Shown piece by piece: positions 26,954-36,539 of a stretch of DNA of 64,000 nucleotides. Source of the stretch: Paramoeba atlantica (lineage: Eukaryota > Discosea). The DNA is taken from NCBI GenBank assembly GCA_977017575.1, contig CDRNVI010000036.1, positions 143,207-207,206 of the forward strand, given 5' to 3'. Each line of letters opens with the position of its first letter. Position 1 is the first letter of the stretch. The notes below the pieces were generated by a model that saw only the letters and a list, made by a program, of their open reading frames with translations, was not told the origin of the DNA and did not search any database. Both the position numbers and the translations under genes were made by a program.

Positions 26954-29203
26954 TCACTTTGGAACTTTGCCTTCCACAATTTTCTGAAACAAAGGTGGCT
27001 GTGTTTCGCCCAACGGAGTTCCAGGAGGCAGTTTGCCAAACCGAAGTGCGTCACGTCCTCGGATTAACTCTGGCTTCTCCGAAACCCCAAGCTGTTGCAT
27101 CACACGATCACAAACGTCAGGCATCACACACCCCAACAGAAGTGCGCAGATCCGCAGGCAGTCCTGCATCACGTAGAGTATCGTACCTGCCCTCGCGGTA
27201 TCCTTCCGTATCACTTTCCAAGGCTCCATATGGGTTGTATACGCATTCACACATCTTAGCACCTCAAACACGACCTTCACTCCCGTCTGCAGGTCCCCCA
27301 TCCGGAAAGCCCCATCAAAGCGTCCCACAAGCCTCTCAGTTTCATCACGCATCAGTACATCATGGGGGGTGTAGCTCCCGGGGGTTGGGACCACACGTTG
27401 GGGCACAAGCTTCACACTGACGCATCGTAACACCAGATTCCCTAACGTATCCGCGAGTTCTCCATTCAACCGAGAGACCATGGCACCATCCGAGTAGTCC
27501 CCGTCATCCTTAAACGAGCACTCCCGGAGCAGGAAGTACTTGATCGGGTCCAGACCGTAGCGCTTGACTTTTTCCCGCGGGTCAAAGGCGTTCCCGAGGC
27601 TCTTGCTAATTTTCCTACCCTCATGGGTCCACCAGCCGTGGACAATCAGTTTTCGAGGGGGGGCGTAGCCCAGGGCGAACAGAAACGCTGGCCAGTAGAC
27701 CGCATGGAATTTTAAAATGTCTTTCCCCAGCACATGGGTTCCGGGCCATCGATCGAAACCATTCGGGTGCGCACAGAGTTCTCGGTGCAACGTTTCCGAA
27801 TCCGTTAGCATCGCCGAGGTGAGATAATTGGTTAGAGCGTCCAGCCAGACATAAATCACGTGGTCGGGATCTCCTGGACAGGGAATGGCCCAATCACACA
27901 CGGATTTCTTTCGTGAAACCGAGAGGTCCGAGAGGCCGTTTTGTACGAGTTGGATAACCTCCTGTCGTCGGAACTCGGGGTAAATTACCGGACCGCTGCG
28001 TAGCCATTCTAAAAGCTGTTTTTCATATTTCGAGAGTCGAAACAGGTAATTCTGCTCGGAGACACGATGTACGGGGTGACCGGATTCTACAGAGAGATAG
28101 CGCGTACCCGTCCCCTCGGGTAATGCCTCCTCACGCACCTGTGTGGCAGTTAGAAATGACTCGTCGGAGACGCAGTACCAGCCCTCATAGGTGCCTAGAT
28201 AAATGTCGTCTTGGTCGACCAGCCTCTCCCATAGTTTCTCTACGAGGGAAACGTGCTCGGGGTCGGTTGTGCGGACAAAGTGGTTGTATTTAAAATCCCA
28301 CTCATCGAAGCAGTCCCGGAAGGAGCGCGCGACGTCGTCGGTAAACGTTTGCGGCGTTTGATTTTTATCTGCGGCAGCTTTTGCAATTTTCTGCCCGTGC
28401 TCGTCCGTTCCGGTAGACAAAAAACTTTCCTCACCTATTAAAGAATGGTAACGCGCAAGGCAGTCGGCTACTAAGGTAGAGTAAATGTGACCGATGTGGG
28501 GCGCAGCATTAACATAGTAGATGGGTGTTGTGACGTAGAAGGGATAGTTTGCCACGGATAGGGAGCGAGGGACTTTTTGCGAAAACTCCAGTTTGGAAAG
28601 CTCTGGCACTCCCAGAAGAGATAACCCAGACCGAATTGATGCTTGATTCGTCTTGAAAAAGGCCTCAAACCAAGAATGAAGATTCCCACCAAAGTGTCCT
28701 TCCTCATTCTGCAATGCATTCGTGTGTTCTAGTGTAGGTACAAGAGGAATCACGGAGGCGAACAGCAAGCACTTCATAACGGTTGTGTCATCCTGTAAAA
28801 CAGACGGAAACTTCACCGCTAGGTCTTTAATTATCGTCGCCGCATTATTAGAATCTAATTTCCCATATTGTGACTCCTCGTCAGTCGTATTTCGAAAGGT
28901 TTCAGAATCCCACTCCAGAAAACGACGTAAATTTTCATTGCCCGAATATCTATTCAATTCTGCGAGTCGGTGATATACATTTTTTGAACCTATCGTACGA
29001 ACGTCTTCCTCACCCTCCTCAAGGACAGGCCACACTTCCTCCAAGGGGAATGATGTTGGTAAATTCAATCTAAGCAAGTAATGAAAGCTTTGTTCATGGG
29101 ACAACACTGATACGCTGAGTTGGCAGTTCGTCTCCAGCGCGACTAACACGCAGCGAAAGCTGTGGTATGTGGCAGCGTTCGTGATTAGGCGCAACGTCAT
29201 CAT
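26954..29203 (-). CDS. MetRS: Methionyl-tRNA synthetase
   Basis: A 749-residue class I aminoacyl-tRNA synthetase. The catalytic domain begins at YPFYVTTPIYYVNAAPHIGH (HIGH signature), continues with STGTDEHGQKIAKAA and WYCVSDESFL, then KFHAVYWPAFLFALG and the KMSKS loop GRKISKSLGNAFDP. The connective peptide lacks the four-Cys zinc knuckle, as in single-knuckle-free MetRS1-type enzymes. About 215 residues precede the catalytic core and look like a GST-like or other protein-binding domain. No separate C-terminal EMAPII domain. The 3' two thirds are GC-rich while the N-terminal part is AT-richer. Confidence 0.95.
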   Translation of the reverse strand: MMTLRLITNAATYHSFRCVLVALETNCQLSVSVLSHEQSFHYLLRLNLPTSFPLEEVWPVLEEGEEDVRTIGSKNVYHRLAELNRYSGNENLRRFLEWDSETFRNTTDEESQYGKLDSNNAATIIKDLAVKFPSVLQDDTTVMKCLLFASVIPLVPTLEHTNALQNEEGHFGGNLHSWFEAFFKTNQASIRSGLSLLGVPELSKLEFSQKVPRSLSVANYPFYVTTPIYYVNAAPHIGHIYSTLVADCLARYHSLIGEESFLSTGTDEHGQKIAKAAADKNQTPQTFTDDVARSFRDCFDEWDFKYNHFVRTTDPEHVSLVEKLWERLVDQDDIYLGTYEGWYCVSDESFLTATQVREEALPEGTGTRYLSVESGHPVHRVSEQNYLFRLSKYEKQLLEWLRSGPVIYPEFRRQEVIQLVQNGLSDLSVSRKKSVCDWAIPCPGDPDHVIYVWLDALTNYLTSAMLTDSETLHRELCAHPNGFDRWPGTHVLGKDILKFHAVYWPAFLFALGYAPPRKLIVHGWWTHEGRKISKSLGNAFDPREKVKRYGLDPIKYFLLRECSFKDDGDYSDGAMVSRLNGELADTLGNLVLRCVSVKLVPQRVVPTPGSYTPHDVLMRDETERLVGRFDGAFRMGDLQTGVKVVFEVLRCVNAYTTHMEPWKVIRKDTARAGTILYVMQDCLRICALLLGCVMPDVCDRVMQQLGVSEKPELIRGRDALRFGKLPPGTPLGETQPPLFQKIVEGKVPK

Positions 29204-29221
29204 CCTTCTACCCTGCGATTA

Positions 29222-29253
29222 CTGAAAATTAAGAATAGAAATATGAGATAAAC
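29222..29253 (-). promoter_or_regulatory. Candidate trans-splice acceptor before MetRS
   Basis: On the coding strand a T/C-rich run (ending TATTCTTAATTTTCAG) finishes in CAG about 19 bases before the MetRS ATG. This is the best acceptor-like signal I noticed in the window. It is an inference from sequence only. Confidence 0.4.
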
Positions 29254-29441
29254 TTTGATTATCTAAATTTCTGTAATTTTCATTATCGTCCAGGAATAAA
29301 ATGTAAATCCTCATCCGTTGAATTAATTCTGAAAGAATCTACACATGTAATGAACCCATACAAGCACGAAGGAAAAATGAGTAAAAAACTAAAACAGTGC
29401 ACGTATTGCACACTCCGAAATACACATTCGACATAAAGTCT

Positions 29442-32081
29442 TCAAGAGAATCTCTTCCCCAATTCCTCTACCACCTTACGCAAACATACAGCTTCGGATT
29501 GTGTGGCATTGTCGTCCCTTTTAGCGATTTCGTATGCACGTTTGTCATCTCCACGACCTAAAAGTATAAGTACTTTCATCAGTGAATCATTTCCTAGGCA
29601 AAGCAATAGTTCATCAGTGCCAAAGTGTGGAATCCAAGTGTGGAACAACACTGTAGAATTCTTTTCAAGACACGACGCGAACAACGCGAAAAGCATAATT
29701 CGTATATCTTTGTCTACTATTCCAGCCAAAGCAACAAAAAAGGTAGAAGGAGAGTGAAATTCCGTAGGGCTCAATATCGTCGTGGAATGGGATCTAAAAA
29801 TCAACCAATCAGGTTGTTTATTTCGAGAGCTTCCAAAGTCTTGGACGGCATGCGCGTGATGAGAAGAATGTGTCCAAGTTGCTTGAGTATCGTAAGGTCT
29901 TGTATTTAAAGTTGGGGCATGTTTCGACAAATGTTTCAGTTCACCATCACATTGCATGCACGCGTTCCAAACTAAACCAAAACACAGCCGTCGCAAAGAA
30001 AGCGGAAATATACTCATTGGCAAACCGTAAGCTGAATCGAAAGTGAATGGGTCCATTTTACTAGGATCGTGGTCCACCTGTCTAAGAAATGTGCATAGTA
30101 GCGCTTCGTCGACATTCCAACCCAAATTTCTGCACATCTCAGTCCTGGATGTATAAGTTTCACAGAAGACGTATAAGACTTGAATACGAAGGGATAGAGA
30201 GCGATCAACCAGAAATTGCACGTGTCGAAGCGCACACAATGAGTACGTCAAAGAATCTGTCGATGTTAATGAGGAACGCATTGAACTCATCATTTCCGAG
30301 CTAAGTTCAAGGCGAACCCAATCCGAAAAATCATCAGATAAGCATTTCTTTAACCTCACTTCATAAGGCTTCAATACGGGGAAGCTTTGGATCAATCTCT
30401 GATATGCCCCTACAATATTGTTTTCATGAGTTTCCTGTGTGGCCGAAAATGATTCCTCGACTGTTCTGGAAACAAAGTCGAATATCGGCAAATTCGGGCC
30501 TAAATGTCCCCCGATAATACAAATGCGAAGCTCTTCAACTGTTTTATCTAACACATGAGATTGGCGCAAAATCAAGTTACTAGATGAGCGTATTTGTTCC
30601 GCAAAAACGGTCCATTCCTGAAATGGAAATTCTCGCATTTTTAACATGTTCATGATTTCTATTCGCCGCCAAGTTTCTATTTGAGAGCGGAGCCCTAGTG
30701 CGGACCCAATGGTTCTATCATGCTTCCTAAAGTCGGATATTTTTTCCTCGATCTCAAATGCACTTTCGTCGCTTGAAAACGCAATTGCTTCCTTTGGTGC
30801 AATATGCCAAGAATGTACAGCTCCAGTGCTCTGATTTTGTGCACACAGTGCTAAATGACCTGTGGAATGATATCCGGCGCACCACAGAAAGTAATTCTCA
30901 CGATCCAGCGACATAAGAACCGAATCCTCAAACGGATGATGTAATGGTATTATTTGCAAGCTACCCGAACACACAAGTAAACAGCGCCCGACTGTATAGT
31001 TTTGTACGAGTATATGCGTGTTGGACAGGATAATAACGGCTACTCCTTTATCACTTTCCTTTGAAGTGCATAATCCCTGTATTGTGCCCATTCTACTAAA
31101 GCTTTGTGTTCCACTATCATCTCCGAGCAGTACTGCATCCTCAGAGGCAAGTGTGCTGGTGACATCACTGCAGGTATCTCTAGATGTGAATGTCTCCAAC
31201 CAGGCCACATTCGTTTCTCGAAGCGCCTCGGGCTGCTCTGGATTCCACTCAAATTGTAGCAGATTCGTTTTATCCACCCATGTGAGAAAGGTCAACGTGG
31301 GTATCTTAAAATGAGCTAAAACACAAAATGAACCCAGTCGGGGCGCATGAAGTAATGTGTGGCAAAGTACAGCATCGCTCTCCTGTGTTCGAAACCGTTC
31401 GGAGGTTAAATCATACTGAAGCCCAATGAAAAAATCTCCGTGAAGTGCAAAGATCATTTCATTTCGGCTGTGGTGCAAAAGCTGACGTATGGGTGTTTTC
31501 TGTATCCCAGGGACAAGCGAGCGGGTTGTGTCTGTAATTCCAGTTTTAAAAGAGTACAGCGCAAGACTTCCGTCTCCTAGTCCCAGCACTGCGTGTGTGG
31601 CACTAACACATTGTATGGCATGTACTTCATCGGAGAGCGTGTATTTCAATGTGGAATACGGAACCCCTTTTTGTATTTCGTGAAGCCCATTTAAGGTGCC
31701 TACCAGATACGCGCACGACTGCGTGCCGGGAACTCCTGTTATGCAGAGTGGAATAGGGGCAGAACGGTTATCCGTAAATGTGCCAATACTTTGATATCCC
31801 TGTTCTTTGCATGCTGATGAATTCACTTGTTTTATATCGAAATCTGATAAACGAATGCGTTCACACACATTCGGGCGACCGCATGCATGTGCTAAGAAAC
31901 GGTTCTCTAGACAATTACTAAAAAGAAGACTGCCTCGTGTAAGTTGAATAGAAAGAGGAACGGATTGAGTGATCAACATTCTGTAGGCAGAGGCTTCGGG
32001 TGTTTCAGAACTTACCTCAATTTGTGACCCGCCCGCGGACGGAGGTCTCCATGTTCTATGCGAACGAACCTCAAGAAGCAT
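29442..32081 (-). CDS. Beta-propeller plus alpha-solenoid protein, unknown
   Basis: An 879-residue protein. The first roughly 460 residues look like a beta-propeller: many short strands with blade-like segments such as HAVLGLGDGSLALYSF, EMIFALHGDFFIGLQY and NYFLWCAGYHSTGHLALCAQ. The rest (about 480-879) is helical, ending DKRAYEIAKRDDNATQSEAV. This order is that of coat-like proteins: Nup133/Nup155-type nucleoporins, or vesicle and ciliary coats. It has no signal peptide or membrane segment. I cannot name the member; a nucleoporin is the favoured guess because these are present in every eukaryote and diverge strongly. Confidence 0.75.
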   Translation of the reverse strand: MLLEVRSHRTWRPPSAGGSQIEVSSETPEASAYRMLITQSVPLSIQLTRGSLLFSNCLENRFLAHACGRPNVCERIRLSDFDIKQVNSSACKEQGYQSIGTFTDNRSAPIPLCITGVPGTQSCAYLVGTLNGLHEIQKGVPYSTLKYTLSDEVHAIQCVSATHAVLGLGDGSLALYSFKTGITDTTRSLVPGIQKTPIRQLLHHSRNEMIFALHGDFFIGLQYDLTSERFRTQESDAVLCHTLLHAPRLGSFCVLAHFKIPTLTFLTWVDKTNLLQFEWNPEQPEALRETNVAWLETFTSRDTCSDVTSTLASEDAVLLGDDSGTQSFSRMGTIQGLCTSKESDKGVAVIILSNTHILVQNYTVGRCLLVCSGSLQIIPLHHPFEDSVLMSLDRENYFLWCAGYHSTGHLALCAQNQSTGAVHSWHIAPKEAIAFSSDESAFEIEEKISDFRKHDRTIGSALGLRSQIETWRRIEIMNMLKMREFPFQEWTVFAEQIRSSSNLILRQSHVLDKTVEELRICIIGGHLGPNLPIFDFVSRTVEESFSATQETHENNIVGAYQRLIQSFPVLKPYEVRLKKCLSDDFSDWVRLELSSEMMSSMRSSLTSTDSLTYSLCALRHVQFLVDRSLSLRIQVLYVFCETYTSRTEMCRNLGWNVDEALLCTFLRQVDHDPSKMDPFTFDSAYGLPMSIFPLSLRRLCFGLVWNACMQCDGELKHLSKHAPTLNTRPYDTQATWTHSSHHAHAVQDFGSSRNKQPDWLIFRSHSTTILSPTEFHSPSTFFVALAGIVDKDIRIMLFALFASCLEKNSTVLFHTWIPHFGTDELLLCLGNDSLMKVLILLGRGDDKRAYEIAKRDDNATQSEAVCLRKVVEELGKRFS

Positions 32082-32256
32082 CTGTCAATTCGAGCAAGAT
32101 ACAGTAAGGCAAAAGTTTATTATTTTGCAAGGTAAAAAACTGTGTTAAAAAAATGGAAAGGAAGGTCAAGGAAATTAAAGAACATGTGCTCAGCTGTAAC
32201 AAAATCGTACAATGGGTCCAAATCAGGAAATTAAGCAAAACGTTGCTAAAACAAGC

Positions 32257-32355
32257 TACTCCTCCTGTCATTAATATTGATAATGATAATCCTCAAGATT
32301 GATAATATTTTTGAGATTATTATTATCATTATCATTATTTCTGGCAGGGGGAGTA
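32257..32355. mobile_element. 99-bp mariner-type MITE
   Basis: Ends TACTCCTCCTGTCATTAATA on the left and CTGGCAGGGGGAGTA on the right, inverted copies with TA at the outer edges, the target preference of Tc1/mariner. The interior is an imperfect hairpin: GATAATGATAAT on one side and ATTATCATTATC on the other. A third matching end stands alone at 34117-34134. Confidence 0.7.
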
Positions 32356-33284
32356 CATCGTTTTCGACAAAAAACACGATTGGGAAGTTTTTGAAACCTT
32401 ACGAGTAGTTTTTTAGTTCAAAAAACGTTTTTTTTAAGACACAAAATTTTTTGTAAGAAAATCCTGCGTGCATGAAAATAAGTTCATAATTTTTTAAGAG
32501 TTTTCACCACCTCGAACAATAACTTTTTTAAGATCATCATTACTGCCCGCCCCCCCCCACTTATGCGCAACCGTTTGACACGGCTACTTAAGCGCAATAT
32601 TGAGGCACGACGAACACGGCGAACATTTTAGATGATTTTTTTATTGTTAATATGGCTTTATATATTTTTTATGGCATGTACGATTTTTTGTTCATCGACT
32701 CATTACACTCTGGCTAGCTTTTTTACATTTCTTTGGTTTTTTCCATTATAGTTCTCTCTCAACCTTCAGCTCAATCCTCAGCAGAGAATGTCACCCCCCC
32801 TATTCAACCCCCTTCATTGCTCTCCCCACCTTCAGCTCAATCCTCAGCACAAACTAGAAAATTGACTGACTGGGTACGGATACAGGAGCCCCATCCCCGT
32901 ATCGATGTGTACTACTACAGCCTTCTACTGCATCATACATAAATTTACATGGATATACATGTATAAATTTATTACTGCGCTTACAAAAGTTGTTAAAATA
33001 TAATTTACAAGCAGTCTCCTTTTTAAAGCAACTTCGCTTTTAGTCATTTTCTGTTTCTTTTAACGAATCGTAGCTACAATATGCAAATGCACAGAATCGT
33101 CAAACACGTTGCATCCCATCCCCCCCCGCACTTACCGAAGACACGAAGGTGAGGAACAGTTTTTAGACGGCACCGATTAGAAGATGGCTCACGAAACATA
33201 AGTACACAACATAAATACTAAGAAGTACAGATGCTATCCGCGCCGCGAAGCGGCGCGACTTTTTTTGATGCCTTTTTTTGTCCG

Positions 33285-34029
33285 AAATGCACCCATGGAC
33301 AGAAGTGTGCCCCCGGCCTGGCAAATGCCATTTTTTTTATCCGTTTTATCTCATTTTTGCAGCATTCGAGCGATCTCGTTCCCCTAGCGAAGAGCTTTGC
33401 CGCCTTTTTTTTATAGGGACCCCCTGGTGCTCTGGTGGTGACCCCAAAGTAGACCAAAAACAAAAAATGGTACATTAGACATCTAGAAAAAAATCACCCT
33501 TTCAATGAGAAAATGAGAAAAAAGGAAGAAGTATCAATATCCGCAATGCTCCCCATTGGTCTGAATAACTATTTGCATACGTTTAGGAACAGATTTTATG
33601 GAATTCAACACTTTCTATCTATGTGGTGCACGTTTTAGAGCATTAAACGCCTTTTCTGTGGCCTTTGTCAGGGTTACAGAGTTGTGTGGCTTAAAACTAC
33701 AAAGTTGTGTGGATTTATGCTGTTTGACTATCTCTATTCGCTCCGAAATCGACAAATCGTTTATGATTTATGCGAGGCGGGGCCCTCATGAAGAAAAAAC
33801 AGGGAGAAAAAAAGATAATATACTAGAGAAATTGACTGTGTTCCATAAAAACGGGCAATCAAACCATGTTTTTTGGAAACAGGGGGTACCAGGGGGTCCC
33901 TATGAAGCAAAGGCGGCAAAGATCTTCGCTAGGGGAACGAGATCTTTCGAATGCTGAAAAAATGAGAAAAAACGGGTGAAAAAATTGACATTTGCCAGGC
34001 CGGGGGCACACTTCTGTCCATGGGTGTAT
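33285..34029. repeat. Long inverted arms inside the 32.5-34.1 kb element
   Basis: Left arm 33285-33430 contains ACCCATGGACAGAAGTGTGC, then CCTAGCGAAGAGCTTTGCCG; the right arm 33882-34029 is its reverse complement with few differences. The sub-block with GGCGGCAAAG and CTCTTCGCTAGGGGAACGAG recurs a third time at about 49310-49345 inside an unrelated-looking MITE. Confidence 0.8.
33534..33780 (-). pseudogene. Internally deleted Tc1/mariner transposase
   Basis: Reading the minus strand gives DLSISERIEIVKQHK, like the N-terminal helix-turn-helix start of mariner-group transposases. After about 30 residues and an in-frame stop it continues KVLNSIKSVPKRMQIVIQTN and GEHCGY-stop, a typical Tc1 C-terminus (family: SMPKRxQxVIxxxGxxTxY). 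The whole DDE catalytic middle is absent. This makes it a deletion derivative that can only move with help from an intact relative. Confidence 0.65.
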
Positions 34030-34116
34030 CTTTTCCCCTTGAGATATTTTTGACCCGGCTACTTAAGCGCAATTTTCGGCCAAAACCCGGTTGCGCTTAA
34101 GTAGGGGGGGACAGTA

Positions 34117-34134
34117 TTAATGACAGGGGGAGTA
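34117..34134. repeat. Orphan MITE end
   Basis: TTAATGACAGGGGGAGTA with the shared TA is the reverse complement of the left end of the MITE at 32257. It marks the outer boundary of the nested insertion and lies about 40 bp from the stop codon of the XRCC2-like gene. Confidence 0.6.
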
Positions 34135-34172
34135 TACTGAGCTAAATCGGAGGAAATAGGAGTATGCACAAT

Positions 34173-35519
34173 TTAAACCGATGGAATACCTCCGATGCCT
34201 TTCATAACATCCTCCCAAGCTATGAAAGTAGGAGAGGTAGAAATATTTGCATTTTGATTACCTTTGGTATAGGGTAAAGAAAGTTGAGTTTCATCGTTCA
34301 GTCTCGCAATGTGACTTTCGGACACATGTCCTTGAGAACTATTTTCCGAATCGCACCGCAAAATATTTTTCGACGCAAGCAACTTACGGTGTAAGGACTG
34401 GAATTCTGTTCCAGCAACAGTGTCTATAATCAAAGGAAAATTAGAACTGTGATTTGATTGAATGTTCGCATTAACAAACTGATCGGGCTCTTTCATTGCA
34501 GAACGAAGACTATGAAAAAATTCTTTTGCTGTCTCGCTTTTTCGGGTGCTAAGTTCTCGCTCGCCCTTCAGTTCAAAGAGGTCATATTTCTCCATGGTTG
34601 GACCTTGTGCAGATTCTGCCACATTTGGTTTCAACCTTACGTAGATCCGATGCGAAAGCCAGTTTTCTGACCTGATTCTATACCACCAAGGGTAATACAG
34701 CGCAGAATATACGAAGCAGTAAGATGGAAGTTTTCCGTGTAGAGATCCAAATCGGGAGGTATGTATACTCGCTGTCGTTTCTTGAATTTGATGAGCAAGA
34801 GAAGAGGCCACACTTTCGTAACGCTGCGGTGGACTTGTGAGATTCTCTGTGTATGCAGGAGGCCAGAGAGCCGAGAGACGATGCGCATAGAGTCTCGTAA
34901 CACAAATCACGCCACACTTACGTCGCCTTGCGCATCTCTGACATTCATCAAATAGAGATCCAATGCTTGGGGAACAGTGTGTTTGCCTCCCTTTCATAGG
35001 CGCACCGTTTGGATACGACGTCGAGTAGGGGAGATATGCCGCTGATAGGGTACCGTTCAGAATAATCACAGTATATGGCTTAACAGATTGTGGGGGCACC
35101 GTCGTTTGGTGCTGAATCCTATCTGTGTGAACACTACACTCTACTTCCGTCCTTTCGTCTTCAACTTTCACATCATCGGATCGGCACCAGCCTCGACGCA
35201 ATGTTTGAATTATCTCAGAAAAAGTCCTGGGATGAACGAGATGAAAACAAGATTTCAGAATTTGTCCAAGGTCCGTTACATGGTCTTGCAAAGGAAATAA
35301 TTGTCTGGAGAAATTTTCCGAATCAAAAGAATAGTCTAGGTCAATAAGGAGCAATCTCACTGGGGAGCTACTTGGAATAGTACCTCTAAAAACGTCTCGC
35401 ACGAGGCTGTGAAGAATAATTTTTTGTGCCCTGCCTTCTGTGGTTAACAGCTCAATAGCTTGTTCGGACCGAATCCTTCCATACATGTCTGCAATGCTGA
35501 CCAAATTTTCGTCGGACAT
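34173..35519 (-). CDS. XRCC2-like RAD51 paralog with degenerate Walker motifs
   Basis: A 448-residue protein whose first 210 residues align with XRCC2, a RAD51 paralog in homologous recombination. RLLLIDLDYSFDSENF at about 55-70 matches human VLFIDTDYHFDMLRL. CFHLVHPRTFSEIIQTL at 91-107 matches the FLVYCSSSTHLLLTL region. YTVIILNGTLSAAY at 149-162 matches the Walker B strand LCLLILDSLSAFY, and GVICVTRLY follows as the last core strand. The Walker A position reads TTEGRAQKI at 26-34 instead of GxxxxGKT, and the Walker B Asp is Asn. A C-terminal extension of about 235 residues has no recognised domain. Probably a structural paralog that does not hydrolyse ATP. Confidence 0.65.
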   Translation of the reverse strand: MSDENLVSIADMYGRIRSEQAIELLTTEGRAQKIILHSLVRDVFRGTIPSSSPVRLLLIDLDYSFDSENFSRQLFPLQDHVTDLGQILKSCFHLVHPRTFSEIIQTLRRGWCRSDDVKVEDERTEVECSVHTDRIQHQTTVPPQSVKPYTVIILNGTLSAAYLPYSTSYPNGAPMKGRQTHCSPSIGSLFDECQRCARRRKCGVICVTRLYAHRLSALWPPAYTENLTSPPQRYESVASSLAHQIQETTASIHTSRFGSLHGKLPSYCFVYSALYYPWWYRIRSENWLSHRIYVRLKPNVAESAQGPTMEKYDLFELKGERELSTRKSETAKEFFHSLRSAMKEPDQFVNANIQSNHSSNFPLIIDTVAGTEFQSLHRKLLASKNILRCDSENSSQGHVSESHIARLNDETQLSLPYTKGNQNANISTSPTFIAWEDVMKGIGGIPSV

Positions 35520-35820
35520 GTTATTTCAACGCGCGCTTATTGATTTTCATAATCGACAAGGGAAAATTGGTTCTCACATCGAAGTAGATACTAGAAAGAT
35601 CGTAGTAGGACTTCTAAGAAGAGTAAATTTAAAAACTTCAGAACTACACTCCAATAATTAGTAAATGGCAACATATACATACAGTAGTTAATAGTAGTAC
35701 ACTAGAATTCATTGTCTTTTTAAGTCAAAAGTAATCTTTCCTGCAAACTAACGTACGTGTCGGTGATACTGTCGGTGATACTTTTAACTTCAAATAAGAA
35801 AAGTGCGGTGTATTCTACGC

Positions 35821-36402
35821 TCAGTCAGCTTTATTATGGGGTTTCCTCCACGACTGAACGGAGCGAATAACCTGTCGGAACGCTGATTGTGCCAATGCTC
35901 CGGGTGAGAGATCGATCTCGGGCTTACCCTCCGCTAGTGCCTTATTTCGCTGGTACTCTTTTTCCTCGGTTACTTTTTCTTCATAGCATCGAACCCATTC
36001 TTCGGGAATAAAATCTGTCTCAGAATCAGCAACTGTCCATAAAATACGCCAGCATGGCACAATGAGTGCTAGACACAAGAGCGCAGCGAGAAACAGGAAC
36101 TGTACAGCAAGAAAGTACGTGTCATAGTAAAATGCTAACCAGAAAGCGAGAAATCCGACAGCAGGAATAAACCGAGATACGAACCTCTCCGCCTGTATCT
36201 GTGAAGAGATAGACATCGGGGCAGCAAGATAAAGAGCAAACTGGACTACGCGATACGTTTGAATTTGCTGAGTGAATCGAGACCAAAAATTAACATAAAA
36301 TTCGGTAGTCAGCCACTTTCTTTGAGGCGTATCTCTCGAGTATAGGTTAGGCTTGACTACTCGATGCTTGGAAGGCGCTTGAAAAGAACGCTGCTTCGAC
36401 AT
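35821..36402 (-). CDS. Integral membrane protein, unknown
   Basis: A protein of about 193 residues (frame open to a Met at 36411) with two or three adjacent membrane helices: FIPAVGFLAFWLAFYYDTYF and AVQFLFLAALLCLALIVPCW, possibly preceded by a short one (RVVQFALYLAAPMSI). A basic N-terminus (SKQRSFQAPSKHRVVKPN) and an acidic-basic C-terminal tail likely face the same side. No family recognised; ER or mitochondrial membrane is plausible. Confidence 0.75.
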   Translation of the reverse strand: MSKQRSFQAPSKHRVVKPNLYSRDTPQRKWLTTEFYVNFWSRFTQQIQTYRVVQFALYLAAPMSISSQIQAERFVSRFIPAVGFLAFWLAFYYDTYFLAVQFLFLAALLCLALIVPCWRILWTVADSETDFIPEEWVRCYEEKVTEEKEYQRNKALAEGKPEIDLSPGALAQSAFRQVIRSVQSWRKPHNKAD

Positions 36403-36539
36403 TAAGATCAAATAGTAACTGTAAAAAAAGCATAAACTTTATACCCCGTACGAAATTAACAGTGTAACCAAACAATCACAAGTTCTTTAAGAATACTTTC
36501 GTGCTAAACAAGAATCCGACTTCATCTCGGGGCTCTGCA

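Larger units (their letters stand above)
32541..34116. mobile_element. Non-autonomous Tc1/mariner-type element, 1.6 kb
   Basis: Left end TACTGCCCGCCCCCCCCCAC, right end (reversed) TACTGTCCCCCCCTACTTAA; both carry TA at the edge and, just inside, the word TTAAGCGC or a near copy. Within lie two long inverted arms, 33285-33430 and 33882-34029, nearly complementary over about 145 bp. Between them is a minus-strand transposase remnant (33534-33780). The right flank continues directly into TTAATGACAGGGGGAGTA, the end of the other MITE family, so this element probably jumped into a TA inside that MITE. A CGCCGCGAAGCGGCG hairpin is at 33240-33256. Confidence 0.75.

Noticed and set aside
32733-32942. 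Plus-strand frame with two SAQSSA repeats
   Set aside because: It lies inside the nested MITEs and arises from a 20-bp direct repeat (CCTTCAGCTCAATCCTCAGC); no sign of a gene.
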